Shown piece by piece: positions 1-8,292 of a stretch of 34,972 bases of DNA. Below the pieces are notes generated by a model. That model was not told the DNA's origin and ran no database searches. It saw only the letters and a program-made list of their open reading frames with translations. Every line of letters starts with the position of its first letter. Positions within the stretch are counted from its first letter, which is position 1. The stretch is from an uncultured Lachnospiraceae bacterium (GTDB lineage Bacteria; Bacillota; Clostridia; Lachnospirales; Lachnospiraceae), in assembly GCA_947626395.1 (NCBI GenBank), contig CANQRU010000037.1, forward strand, positions 1 to 34,972. Reading direction: 5' to 3'. A program made the position numbers and the translations under genes.

Positions 1-1
1 G

Positions 2-232
2 GACAGCAACCGGGATTTCATCCGGACGATCCCGTCGCTGGTGTATGACGAGAAGAACGTGGAGGACGTGGACACGAAGCAGGAGGACCATATTTACGAT
101 GAGTGCAGGTATTTCCTGATGGAGCATATGATCGCGCGGCGCGGGAACGTGGTACAGCCGCCGCCGCTGGATGACCCGCTCGACCTGCATAAGGAGGAGC
201 GGGAGAAGTATTACCGGGTGATCCGGATATAG
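2..232 (+). CDS. Phage terminase large subunit, C-terminal end (5' truncated by window)
   Basis: Only the last 76 codons are present, entering the window in frame at base 2. The tail carries the pattern typical of terminase large subunits near the C terminus: an RTIPSLVYDE segment, then EDVDTKQEDHIYDECRY. In this family that region is the end of the nuclease domain that cuts concatemeric DNA during headful packaging. The ATPase half is not visible. The portal gene follows after 19 bases, the standard order for packaging genes. The assignment rests on this short tail and the neighbouring portal. Confidence 0.85.
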   Translation, partial: DSNRDFIRTIPSLVYDEKNVEDVDTKQEDHIYDECRYFLMEHMIARRGNVVQPPPLDDPLDLHKEEREKYYRVIRI

Positions 233-251
233 CAGGAAAGGAGCAGGAGCG

Positions 252-2267
252 ATGCAGGAAGAGATCCAAAGACAGGAGGAAGATACCAGGCAGCAGGAGG
301 AAGCGGCGACCATGCTCGCGCTGGAAACTGCTGAGATACGGCCGGATGCGGGGCTGCCGATCGGGGAGGAAGAGATCCGGAAGGCGGAGGAGACGCTGCA
401 GAAGTACAGGGAGGCGAAGGAAATATACACCACGAAGGTTGTGAGCGCGGAGGAATGGTGGAAGAACAAGCACTGGGAGCGGTTTTCAAGCCAGTCCAGC
501 AATAAGAACGACCCGCAGCCGGTGAGCGCATGGCTGTTTAACAGCGTGATCAACAAGCACGCGGATTTTATGGACAATATGCCCTGTCCGGCGATCCTGC
601 CGCGGGAGGAATCGGACAAGGCGACGGCGGAGCTGCTGACGCAGGTGATTCCGAAGATACTGGAGCAGAACCATTTTGAAGACGTGTATTCTGCCTGTTG
701 TTGGGATAAGCCAAAGACAGGGACAGGGATCTACGGTGTGTTCTGGGACCAGGACAAGGAGAACGGGCTGGGAGATATTGAGATCCGCCAGGTGGACGTG
801 ATCAACCTGTTCTGGCAGCCGGGGATCGAGGACATCCAGAAGAGCCGGAACCTGTTTTCCGTGGACCTGGTTGACCGGGACGTCCTGACGGAGCAGTACC
901 CGGAACTGGAAGGTGAGATCGGGAGGACGTCGCTGATTTACCAGCCGGAGTATATCTATGATACGCATATCGACACGTCGGACAAGGTGCAGGTGATCGA
1001 CTGGTACTATAAGAAGACTGTGCAGATGGAGGTCGCCGGCGCACCGGTGCGGCGCCAGGTGCTGCATTACTGCAAGTTCATTCCGGGACATGTGCTTTTT
1101 TCGTCGGAGAATGAGCAGGCTATGGATCCAGGGAAGTACGCGGAAGGGTGGTACAGTGACGGGAAATACCCGTTCGTGTTCGACCGGCTGTTCCCGGAAA
1201 AGGGGATGCCGGTGGGATTCGGGTATATCGAGATCATGGTAAACCCGCAGGAGTACGTGGACAAGCTGGATCAGATCATCCTGAAATACGCGAACCTGCA
1301 GAGGCCGAGGTATTTTGCGACGAATAACTGCAGTGTGAACCTGAAGGACTTTGCGGACCTGTCCAAGGACATCGTGGAGGTCAGTGGGAAGGTAGACGAT
1401 GACGCCCTGCGTCAGATTGAGCCGCCGCAGATGTCGGATATGGTACTTGAGGCGCGGACCATGAAGATCGATGAGATCAAGGAGACCAGCGGAAACCGGG
1501 ATTTCTCGCAGGGCTCCACCACCTCCGGCGTGACTGCGGCGTCGGCGATCGCTGCGCTGCAGGAGGCCGGGTCCAAGCTGAGCCGCGACATGATCAAGGG
1601 AACCTACACGGCGTTTGGTGAGATGACGACGATGCTGATCGAGCGGATGCGCCAGTTCTATACGCTGCCCAGGTGCTACCGGATCACGGAACCGAACGGC
1701 ATGGAAAAGTTTGTGACGATGGACAACGGGATACTGGGCGGGTCGGCGGCCGGAATGAAAGGAAGCGGCATGCCGCAGACACAAGCAGTGGATGACCTGA
1801 AGGTGCGCAGGCCGGTGTTCGACATCTCGGTATCAGCGCAGAAAGCAAGCCCTTGCAGCCGGATCGCGAACAATGAGCTTGCGAAGGAGCTGTATGGCAT
1901 GGGCGTGTTCGCACCGGAGAATGCGGACCAGGCGATGGCCGTGCTGGAGATGATGGATTTCGACAAGAAACCAGAGGTCATGAAAAAGGTCAGCGGGAAC
2001 GGGACGATGTACCAGAAGATGCAGCAGATGGCGGCGGCAATGCAGCAGATGGCGGCGGTGATCGCACAGTCGACGGGGGACACGAGGCTTTTGGAGGCGG
2101 TGCCGCAGATGGCCGCGATGGCGTCGCCGGACGGGCCGCCGCCGCAGGTGGAAGCAGTCCCGGAGGGAAGCATGCAGGTAAGCAGCTTAGGTGAAGCGAG
2201 AGTCCGGGGAGGGAACGCAGCGGAGCAGGCCAGGCAGAGGGTCAGGGAATCCACGGAGGTGAAGTGA
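252..2267 (+). CDS. Portal protein, P22-like
   Basis: This 671-residue protein should form the dodecameric portal through which DNA enters and leaves the capsid. The N terminus is charged and predicted coiled coil (about 1-75), followed by the portal core with motifs such as WLFNSVINKHADFMDN near residue 95 and the run GDIEIRQVDVINLFW near 176-190. The length is close to the P22 gp1 class (about 700 residues) and much longer than HK97-type portals. Residues 575-600 are Met/Gln/Ala-rich (MQQMAA repeated), as in the helical barrel or crown of long portals. A purine-rich ribosome site precedes the ATG, and the protease gene follows after 19 bases. Assignment is by overall resemblance, not by an alignment. 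Confidence 0.85.
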   Translation: MQEEIQRQEEDTRQQEEAATMLALETAEIRPDAGLPIGEEEIRKAEETLQKYREAKEIYTTKVVSAEEWWKNKHWERFSSQSSNKNDPQPVSAWLFNSVINKHADFMDNMPCPAILPREESDKATAELLTQVIPKILEQNHFEDVYSACCWDKPKTGTGIYGVFWDQDKENGLGDIEIRQVDVINLFWQPGIEDIQKSRNLFSVDLVDRDVLTEQYPELEGEIGRTSLIYQPEYIYDTHIDTSDKVQVIDWYYKKTVQMEVAGAPVRRQVLHYCKFIPGHVLFSSENEQAMDPGKYAEGWYSDGKYPFVFDRLFPEKGMPVGFGYIEIMVNPQEYVDKLDQIILKYANLQRPRYFATNNCSVNLKDFADLSKDIVEVSGKVDDDALRQIEPPQMSDMVLEARTMKIDEIKETSGNRDFSQGSTTSGVTAASAIAALQEAGSKLSRDMIKGTYTAFGEMTTMLIERMRQFYTLPRCYRITEPNGMEKFVTMDNGILGGSAAGMKGSGMPQTQAVDDLKVRRPVFDISVSAQKASPCSRIANNELAKELYGMGVFAPENADQAMAVLEMMDFDKKPEVMKKVSGNGTMYQKMQQMAAAMQQMAAVIAQSTGDTRLLEAVPQMAAMASPDGPPPQVEAVPEGSMQVSSLGEARVRGGNAAEQARQRVRESTEVK

Positions 2268-2286
2268 TGTATGGAGGTGCTGAGGG

Positions 2287-2709
2287 ATGATACATGTGAA
2301 GATACGCAGGAAGGTGAATGATATTATGTTCTCGGTCTGCGGACACGCCGGGTACTCGAATGCGGAGGGCCTGCCGGCAGGAAGTGATATTGTGTGCGCG
2401 GCGGCTTCCATACTGGCGGATACATTCCTGGAGCGGATGTATGAACTGCGGGAGCAGCGTATTGTGAACCTTTCCGATGTGATACGGAAGGCAGGGGCGG
2501 TCCGGTTCTATGTGCGTAAGGAAGGCCGGACGGACAGGACGGAGCTTGACGGAACGGTGCGCACGGTCGCCGCAGGATATGCGCTCCTCGCGGATAAATA
2601 CCCGCAATATGTCCACCTGGAAGCGGATGAATGGATGCTCGGCGGGACAGATCGGGGGGTGGGGGAAATGTGTGGGGATCCGTTGTATTGTATGGGTAAG
2701 GACAAATGA
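2287..2709 (+). CDS. Prp-like cysteine protease, phage-borne (probable capsid/scaffold N-terminal processing)
   Basis: A 140-residue protein with the signature of the Prp family, which removes the N-terminal extension of ribosomal protein L27 in Firmicutes: a GHAGY motif with His20, then SDIVCAAAS with Cys37, the expected catalytic pair. Host Prp is usually near 110 residues. This copy has a few extra residues between His and Cys and a longer C-terminal tail (about 115-140). It sits between portal and scaffold, where phages often carry a maturation protease. The two following proteins start with L27-like cleavage motifs, which supports a role in head maturation. The start at 2287 has a GGAGGT at 2273-2278. 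Cysteine-protease activity is inferred from motif and context. Confidence 0.82.
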   Translation: MIHVKIRRKVNDIMFSVCGHAGYSNAEGLPAGSDIVCAAASILADTFLERMYELREQRIVNLSDVIRKAGAVRFYVRKEGRTDRTELDGTVRTVAAGYALLADKYPQYVHLEADEWMLGGTDRGVGEMCGDPLYCMGKDK

Positions 2710-2722
2710 AGGAGGTTGTGCC

Positions 2723-3658
2723 ATGAGAAGGAAATATGTATTGCTGGATCTTCGAATCTTTGACGGTAGCGCTGCCGGAGGAGACGGGGGAGCAGCAGGC
2801 GGTTCAGATGGGAACGGAGCGGATACACCCGGTGATGGCACCGGCGCGGATGGGCAGGATCAGGATCCGGCTGGGGATTCCGGCGGCGAACCGTCAGAAG
2901 AAGGTGCTGTGGAGGATCCGGGCAGACCGGTGCAGAAAACGGCAGAGCAGCTGCAGAAGGAATTTGACGAGATGGTTGGCGGCGAGTACCGGCAGCAGTT
3001 CCTGGGAGCGGTGAAAGGGATGCTTTCCAGAAGCGAACAGGATGCGCGGCAGTTGAGGAACCAGGCGGCGGAGGTAAAGCCGCTGCTGGATCTGCTGGGC
3101 GAGCGCTACGGAGTGAAGTCCGGGAAGGTGGCCGACCTGATGGCAGCGATCGACGCGGACAGTGAGTTCTTCGAAGCTGCGGCAATGCGCGAGGGCCTGT
3201 CTGTGGATCAATACAGGAGAATGCTTAAGATGCGCGCGGAGAACAGTGCCTTAAAGGAGGCGCAGCAGCGTGCGGAGCAGATCCGGCAGAGGGACGACGC
3301 ATGGCGGCGCTGGGACGCGCAGGCGGAGGCCTGCCGGCAGCAGTTCCCGGGATTTGATATGCAGACGGAGTGCATGAACCCGCAGTTTGTGGAACTGCTG
3401 GGTGCGGGGATCGATGTGGGGACGGCCTACAAGGCGGTCCATCACGACGAACTTGTGAATACGGCAGTAGCTCAGGCGAGGACAGACACAAAGAAGCAGG
3501 TAGCTGACACGATCCGGTCCGGAGCGGGGCGGCCGCGGGAGAACCAGATGGGCGGACAGGGAGCATCTGACCGGAAGGTGGATGTGGCGAACATGACGGA
3601 TGACCAGTTCGAGGATCTGGTCAGGAGGGCTAAGAGGGGCGAGAGGATTTCCCTCTAG
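2723..3658 (+). CDS. Capsid scaffolding protein
   Basis: The protein has 311 residues. It opens with a hydrophobic RRKYVLLDLRIFDG segment, continues with a Gly/Asp/Ala-rich disordered stretch (about 15-75), and then becomes almost entirely charged helix and coiled coil. A C-terminal domain contains DVANMTDDQFEDLV and ends in the basic RRAKRGERISL. This is the composition and gene position of a phage scaffold, which directs assembly of the capsid shell and then leaves. ATG 2723 was chosen over upstream in-frame starts because GGAGG at 2711-2715 precedes it at good spacing and the preceding gene ends at 2709. The N-terminal L-D-L-R-I-F-D matches the style of Prp cleavage sites (cut expected near Phe13). 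Confidence 0.8.
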   Translation: MRRKYVLLDLRIFDGSAAGGDGGAAGGSDGNGADTPGDGTGADGQDQDPAGDSGGEPSEEGAVEDPGRPVQKTAEQLQKEFDEMVGGEYRQQFLGAVKGMLSRSEQDARQLRNQAAEVKPLLDLLGERYGVKSGKVADLMAAIDADSEFFEAAAMREGLSVDQYRRMLKMRAENSALKEAQQRAEQIRQRDDAWRRWDAQAEACRQQFPGFDMQTECMNPQFVELLGAGIDVGTAYKAVHHDELVNTAVAQARTDTKKQVADTIRSGAGRPRENQMGGQGASDRKVDVANMTDDQFEDLVRRAKRGERISL

Positions 3659-3687
3659 GAGAAAAGGACAAGGAGGAAAAGAGGAGA

Positions 3688-4677
3688 ATGAAGAAATTAT
3701 TGTATTTGGAACTGTGCCTGCAGACCTTTGACAACACGCAGACGACCGGGACGCAGGATCTGAGCGTAGAGATGAAGACATTCTATGACCGGAACCTGAT
3801 CAAGAACGCGGAGCCGGAGCTGGTGCACGACCAGTTCGCGCAGACCCGCAACATCCCGAAGAACGGCGGAAAGAAGATCGAGTTCCGCAAGTATGACTCG
3901 CTTCCGAAGGCGACGACAGCGCTGACCGAGGGCGTCACGCCGTCCGGACGGTCGCTGAAGGTGACCAATGTGGAGGCGGAAGTGAAGCAGTACGGCGACT
4001 ATGTGGAGCTGTCTGACGTCCTGATCCTGACGGCCATCGACAACAACATCGTGGAGGCCACGGAGCTTCTGGGCAGCCAGGCCGGGCGGACGCTGGACAC
4101 GATTTCCAGGGAGTTCATGGTGGCCGGCACCAACGTGATCTATGGCGACGGATCCGTGGAGGCCCGGGAGAATATTACGGAGGCCATGAAGCTGACATCC
4201 CTGATCGTCAAGAAGGCGGCGCGTTTCCTGAAGACGCAGAACGCGAGGAAGGTGAACGGCAGTTTCTGGGGGATCATCCATCCGGACTGCTCCTTCGACC
4301 TGACAAACGATGAGCAGTTCATCGGCGTAGTGAAGTACAAGAACCCTGAGAGGATCTACAAGGGCGAGATCGGTGAGATCCATAACGTGCGGTTTGTGGA
4401 GACCACTGAGGCCAAGAAGTTCACCAGCGCTGGAGATTCAAGCATTGATATCTACGCCACGCTGATCGGCGGCGCAGACGCGTACGCCACGACCACGGTC
4501 GAGGGCGGCGGCCTGGAGACGATCATCAAGCAGCTGGGCAGCGCCGGGACTTCAGATCCGCTGAACCAGAGGGCGACGGTAGGCTGGAAGGCGCTGAAGG
4601 TGACGACGATCCTGTCGCAGCAGTACATGGTGCGCGTGGAGACTGCGTCGTCGTTCAACGACCATCAGGAGAATTAA
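3688..4677 (+). CDS. Major capsid protein, N4-gp56 family
   Basis: This 329-residue protein forms the icosahedral shell. It follows the N4-gp56 family pattern: MKTFYDRNLIKNAEPELVH near residue 30, then KKIEFRKYDSLPKAT, LTEGVTPSGR, a QYGDYVELSD stretch around 107-116, and TLDTISREFMVAGTNV near 140. Length fits the family. The first residues are unusual: a hydrophobic stretch LLYLELCLQTFDN, aligned in style with the scaffold N terminus and with the L27/Prp cleavage motif, suggests removal of about 14 residues before or during assembly. A long purine-rich ribosome site (AGGAGG around 3670) suits very high expression. The spacing to the scaffold (29 bases) and next gene (13 bases) shows one operon. 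Confidence 0.88.
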   Translation: MKKLLYLELCLQTFDNTQTTGTQDLSVEMKTFYDRNLIKNAEPELVHDQFAQTRNIPKNGGKKIEFRKYDSLPKATTALTEGVTPSGRSLKVTNVEAEVKQYGDYVELSDVLILTAIDNNIVEATELLGSQAGRTLDTISREFMVAGTNVIYGDGSVEARENITEAMKLTSLIVKKAARFLKTQNARKVNGSFWGIIHPDCSFDLTNDEQFIGVVKYKNPERIYKGEIGEIHNVRFVETTEAKKFTSAGDSSIDIYATLIGGADAYATTTVEGGGLETIIKQLGSAGTSDPLNQRATVGWKALKVTTILSQQYMVRVETASSFNDHQEN

Positions 4678-4690
4678 GGAGGAGATTACG

Positions 4691-5041
4691 ATGAGCGAAA
4701 AGAAAAGAAACAATCCGCAGGAAGTCGGACAGGAAGATGCGGTGATGGCGACAGCAGGAGGAGAGTCCGAGGAAAAGGCACCGGAAGAAAATCAGCCTGA
4801 GGAGAAGCAGACATCTGCCGTGAATAAACGGAAGACGGTGAAGTTCCAGCTGTTCAAGGATAACGACAAGTACAAGGGGGACTTGTTTGTTGGTGTGAAC
4901 GGCGTCGGGTACCTGCTTAAGAGGGGAGTCCCGCTGGAACTGCCCGTAGGTGTCTATAATGCAGTACGCAATTCGGGCGAGCAGCTGCAGATGGCGCAGG
5001 CATTGTCTGACGAGCTGGAGGACAATGGCGACAGCAAATAA
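4691..5041 (+). CDS. Hypothetical phage protein following the capsid gene
   Basis: I do not recognise this 116-residue protein. Its first 48 residues are charged and low in complexity (Glu, Lys, Gln, Pro), probably disordered. A compact domain follows (about 49-105) containing KFQLFKDNDKYKGDLFVGVNG and an LLKRGVPLELPVGVYNAV stretch, then an acidic tail. The position right after the major capsid gene and the acidic, disordered start would suit a head decoration or minor head protein, but nothing in the sequence proves it. GGAGG precedes the ATG, and it is co-transcribed with its neighbours. Confidence 0.7.
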   Translation: MSEKKRNNPQEVGQEDAVMATAGGESEEKAPEENQPEEKQTSAVNKRKTVKFQLFKDNDKYKGDLFVGVNGVGYLLKRGVPLELPVGVYNAVRNSGEQLQMAQALSDELEDNGDSK

Positions 5042-5061
5042 AATGTAAAGGAGCATAAACC

Positions 5062-6801
5062 ATGATCACGGTTAAGGGAAGGGATCTGATCATTCCGGTC
5101 AATGAGCGGCAGATCGGGACGACCTATGATAACAACGCCGAGACCAGGAGGATCCGTATGGAAAGGGCGCCAGGGGGAATAGACCTGGCGCACCTTACAT
5201 ACAGGCTGGACCTGGAATACAAAAAGGACATAAAGGACACCTGTAATCTGGAAAAGGAGCTGCAGGACGATGGGATCATCCTGGTCTGGACGGTTCCTGC
5301 GTCCTGTGTGGCGGAAGCCGGGACCGTATGGATCTCTGTCCGCGGGCTGGACGCCAACGGATCTATCAAATGGGCGAGCAATAAAGGCGCACTCTATGTT
5401 TATGATACCGTAAATACACCTGGAACATATTCGGGGAGCCTGACAGAGCTCGAACAGCTTGAAGCGAATATCACCGGGAAGATGGAGCGGATCGAGTCCG
5501 GGGAAGAGGAGCGGGAGGCCAACGAAAAGATCCGGGAGCAGCAGGAGAAGAGCCGGCAGGAAGCGTCTGCCGAAGCGGTATCGGCTGTTGAGAGTGCGGT
5601 GCAGAATGCCCAGACGGCAGCAGGTAAAGCTGAGTCTGCGGCTGATGATACCAGGTCCGCCATAGAGGATGCCGGAACTGCTGCAGACGCGGCCAGACAG
5701 GCGGCTGCAAGCGTGGGGGAGTACCGTGATCAGGCCAGGCAGTATGCTGAAGCAGCGGAGCAGTCAAATACGGAAGCGGAAGGGCATGAGGAATCAGCGG
5801 CGGAATACGCTCAGCAGGCATTGCAGCATGCAGGTGAGGCTGCTGAAAGCGCTGGTGCCGCGGAAGCGAGTGCGTCCAGTGCTGAAGACTATGCGAAATT
5901 GTCCCAGAGGTACGCCGAGGGACACGAGGAGTATCCTGGAAGTGATGTGGATAACAGTGAGTATTACTGCCGGCTTGCGCAGCAGGCGAAGGAGGCCGCG
6001 GAGAAAGCCAGGGATGAAGCGGAAAATATCGTAGGAATTGATATCATGACGCCGGAAAAGGCCGGTATCGGGAAGCCGGATGATGTGACGGTCAAGGTAT
6101 CGGAGGATGGGACGCTGAGCGTACCGTCTGCAACTGCGGAATCGGCTGGAATTGTCCGGCCGGATGGGAATACCATAGGGATTAGTGGGGAAGGCCTGTT
6201 GGAATTGACAGCGGATGCGGGAAAGGTACCGGCAACGGACACCCTTAATCTTCTGGGACTGGAAGCGGGTAATGTCACGACACAGATGCTGTTGGATGCG
6301 GTTGCTGAACGGATCGCGAATAAGCTTGTAACGAATGAAGCGCTGCAGGAAAAACTGTTGAATTATATCAGTGTGGACAAGATCGTGGCGGATTTTCTTT
6401 CGGATGATCCCAAGTCGGTATTGGCAGCATCGCTGGGCAAATCGATCGATGCCAGGCTAACGGAATTACTGGAAAATTATACTCAATTAAATAGTGATGT
6501 TGCGTCGCTAAACTCCTCGACTCAAAAGATTGATTATTTTGAGTCTTTGAATATTAATTTGGGTAACATAGGAAGTAATCATTACCAGAATATAATTAAT
6601 AATTGGAATAGTTTTCCAACCGATGTACCATTTGCATGCAGGTTCCGTGATGATAATATATATAGTGTTTTTGGATACATTTATCCAGGATATATGTATG
6701 GAGGACTTCTTGTAATAGCTTATTATGAATTATTATATATAAGTAGACTTAATGGTACATTTAGTTGTCAACAATTAAATACTATGACAAACTTGTCTTA
6801 A
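5062..6801 (+). CDS. Tail fibre / receptor-binding protein, with phase-variable C terminus (expressed form, tip 1)
   Basis: A 579-residue fibre. Residues 1-125 form a beta-rich virion-attachment domain of the BppU-like type (ITVKGRDLIIPVNERQIG start, YRLDLEYKKD). About 130-330 is an Ala/Glu-rich coiled-coil stalk with many AEAA-type repeats. About 335-410 is a repeated beta region (VKVSEDGTLSVPSATAES, GIVRPDGNTIGIS). A helical neck runs to the recombination site, which encodes NSDVASLNSS (residues 477-486). The last 93 residues (tip 1, TQKIDYF... to TMTNLS) are AT-rich, unlike the GC-rich stem, and can be exchanged for three other tips. The switch should change which cell-surface receptor the phage binds. 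Assignment as a fibre is by architecture and position; attachment to a particular virion part is inferred. Confidence 0.85.
   Translation: MITVKGRDLIIPVNERQIGTTYDNNAETRRIRMERAPGGIDLAHLTYRLDLEYKKDIKDTCNLEKELQDDGIILVWTVPASCVAEAGTVWISVRGLDANGSIKWASNKGALYVYDTVNTPGTYSGSLTELEQLEANITGKMERIESGEEEREANEKIREQQEKSRQEASAEAVSAVESAVQNAQTAAGKAESAADDTRSAIEDAGTAADAARQAAASVGEYRDQARQYAEAAEQSNTEAEGHEESAAEYAQQALQHAGEAAESAGAAEASASSAEDYAKLSQRYAEGHEEYPGSDVDNSEYYCRLAQQAKEAAEKARDEAENIVGIDIMTPEKAGIGKPDDVTVKVSEDGTLSVPSATAESAGIVRPDGNTIGISGEGLLELTADAGKVPATDTLNLLGLEAGNVTTQMLLDAVAERIANKLVTNEALQEKLLNYISVDKIVADFLSDDPKSVLAASLGKSIDARLTELLENYTQLNSDVASLNSSTQKIDYFESLNINLGNIGSNHYQNIINNWNSFPTDVPFACRFRDDNIYSVFGYIYPGYMYGGLLVIAYYELLYISRLNGTFSCQQLNTMTNLS
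6491..6519 (+). repeat. Recombination site 1 (joins fibre stem to tip 1)
   Basis: The site is inside the fibre gene and encodes its residues NSDVASLNSS. It has the shared 17-bp core at 6503-6519 and the outer arm variant ATGTTG just before it. It is the only site attached to the constant stem, so crossover here decides which tip is expressed. Its orientation is opposite to sites 2 and 4. Confidence 0.88.
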
Positions 6802-6814
6802 ATATGAATTACAT

Positions 6815-7057
6815 TTAGCTTCTTTGGGTCCAAGTACCGTTTTCTAAAACGCCGTACCCAATATTTCTCATGTTATATCCGAACCATATAGCTGCTCCAT
6901 ATGTATTATCCAATTTAAAAAAGATTACGCCATTTTGAAATATGGTAGCTAGAGAAACTCCAACAGGAGCTTTTGTGTACCCTTTTTGAACATTACCAAA
7001 ATAATCAACGGTTTGTGTTGTGTCAATATTCATCAACAGATTTGCTTTATCTTGCAG
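6815..7057 (-). CDS. Silent alternative fibre tip 2 (no own start)
   Basis: Read on the minus strand from site 2, the frame continues SLNSS-LQDKANLLMNIDTTQ... and ends ...ENGTWTQRS with a stop at 6815-6817, about 81 residues after the core. It lies tail to tail with tip 1, with 13 bases between the two stop codons, so a simple inversion of 6491-7086 would fuse it to the stem. The ending GTW-T-Q-R resembles the last strand of pyocin-knob-type fibre tips, in which an aromatic and basic end is common. The segment is AT-rich. It has no convincing ribosome site, as expected for a promoterless cassette. Confidence 0.82.
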   Translation of the reverse strand: MQDKANLLMNIDTTQTVDYFGNVQKGYTKAPVGVSLATIFQNGVIFFKLDNTYGAAIWFGYNMRNIGYGVLENGTWTQRS

Positions 7058-7090
7058 CGAGGAGTTTAGCGACGTAATCTCACTATATTA
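7058..7090 (-). repeat. Recombination site 2 (tip 2 side, inverted)
   Basis: The core reads on the minus strand, with the outer arm variant AGATTA. The 33 bases 7058-7090 are identical to 8879-8911 (site 4). Read toward tip 2, it encodes EITSLNSS in the frame of the fibre, against DVASLNSS at site 1. Confidence 0.88.
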
Positions 7091-7160
7091 TTGAGAGCAA
7101 ACAGAAGTTTCAAAAAGATCATTCCTTTCGTAAAATGGACGAGAAAGGGGTGATTTTTTT

Positions 7161-8162
7161 ATGATGGAAGCGATTTTAAGAAATGTAATTGACGAGATGG
7201 CACCACATCTGGATCAGGAACAGATGGAACATCTGACAAATGTACTTTACATTAACTTCCGAGGAATGGAACTGCAGGAAAAGCGAACTGAACTGACGAC
7301 GGCAGGAGAAGATTCTGACGATGCCAAAATACGACTGTTCGTCGCCAGCAAGAAGGCTGTGAATCGGCAGACGGCTACTCTGAGGCAGTATGTGCGTGAG
7401 ATCCGAAATGTAAAGGATTTTTTAGGAAAGCGGCTGGATGACATTACAGGAATGGATTTGCGGTATTACTATGGAGTGATGCGGGAGCGGAGAGGAATTA
7501 AGATGTCTACGATGCAGACTCGAATCCATTATCTTTCGTCATTCTGGGATTTTCTTATTACAGAGGAACTGGTACATAGCAATCCAGTTAAGAAGATCGG
7601 AACGCTGAAGGTGGAGAAGGTGATTAAAAAACCGTTTTCTGCTGAAGAAATGGAAGCTCTGCGTATGAATTGTAAGAATCTGAGGGACCGGGCGCTGGTG
7701 GAGTTTCTTTATTCTACAGGGGTGCGTGTCTCTGAACTGGCCGCATTGAACGTAGGGGATATTGAGATGGGTAAGCAGTCGTTGATCGTCTACGGAAAGG
7801 GCAGTAAGGAAAGGCGGACATATCTGACTGACAGCGCGAAGTTTTATTTGAGGAGATACCTGCAGACGCGCGAAGATGATGGCATGGATAACCGGCCTTT
7901 ATTTGTTACACTCGATTATCCGCATGAGAGGTTATCGGTGGCCGGAATCCAGCATATGCTCCGTTGCTTGGGAAAACGGGCAGGAGTAGATAACGTTCAT
8001 CCGCATCGATTTCGCAGAACAATTGCAACGGATCTCTTGAACCGTGGGATGCCGATTGAGCAAGTGAAAGAATTTCTGGGGCATGAGAAGTTGGATACGA
8101 CGATGATCTACTGTACGGTGAAGGAAGAGAACGTTCAGGCATCGCATAGGAAGTATGCATAG
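7161..8162 (+). CDS. Tyrosine recombinase, probable invertase of the fibre island
   Basis: A 333-residue tyrosine recombinase of the XerC/XerD/phage-integrase superfamily. The SAM-like core-binding domain spans about 55-145 and the catalytic domain about 155-325. The catalytic set is complete: Arg189 (STGVRVSEL), Lys213 in the beta-hairpin (YGKGSKERR), His282-x-x-Arg285 (HPHRFRRT), His308 (LGHEKLD) and Tyr317 (TTMIYCTV). It lies between inner sites 2 and 3, well inside the virion gene block. That favours a role in switching the fibre tips rather than in prophage integration. An AAAGGGGTG ribosome site precedes the double ATG, and the second ATG (7164) is equally possible. No clear promoter is seen in 7087-7160. 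Its AT content is higher than in the structural genes, suggesting separate ancestry. Confidence 0.9.
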   Translation: MMEAILRNVIDEMAPHLDQEQMEHLTNVLYINFRGMELQEKRTELTTAGEDSDDAKIRLFVASKKAVNRQTATLRQYVREIRNVKDFLGKRLDDITGMDLRYYYGVMRERRGIKMSTMQTRIHYLSSFWDFLITEELVHSNPVKKIGTLKVEKVIKKPFSAEEMEALRMNCKNLRDRALVEFLYSTGVRVSELAALNVGDIEMGKQSLIVYGKGSKERRTYLTDSAKFYLRRYLQTREDDGMDNRPLFVTLDYPHERLSVAGIQHMLRCLGKRAGVDNVHPHRFRRTIATDLLNRGMPIEQVKEFLGHEKLDTTMIYCTVKEENVQASHRKYA

Positions 8163-8263
8163 AAGTCGGTAAGATATTTTGGGGCGGGCGGAGACGGTCG
8201 CTTTATTAAGTTTTGGCAAAAATATATGCGATGGAAAGGAAGCGAGAGAATTAACTAAATGAT
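8163..8263. other. Spacer between recombinase and site 3
   Basis: About 100 bases with no open frame of note and no clear terminator. It contains GGGGCGGGCGG followed by AT-rich DNA. I see nothing else that can be supported here. Confidence 0.4.
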
Positions 8264-8292
8264 ATAGTGATGTTACGTCGCTAAACTCCTCG
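8264..8292 (+). repeat. Recombination site 3 (tip 3 side)
   Basis: Same orientation as site 1, with the shared core at 8276-8292 and outer arm ATGTTA (one base different from site 1). Read through, it encodes DVTSLNSS in the frame of tip 3. As a direct repeat of site 1, recombination between the two would delete 1,773 bp, including the recombinase gene. Confidence 0.88.

Noticed and set aside
486-1784. Long minus-strand open frame inside the portal gene
   Set aside because: Shadow of the portal coding frame, with no family resemblance and no start signal.
7161-8162. Tyrosine recombinase as the prophage integrase
   Set aside because: It lies in the middle of the virion genes between the inverted sites, far from the host junction, and the junction sequence looks like a serine integrase site.
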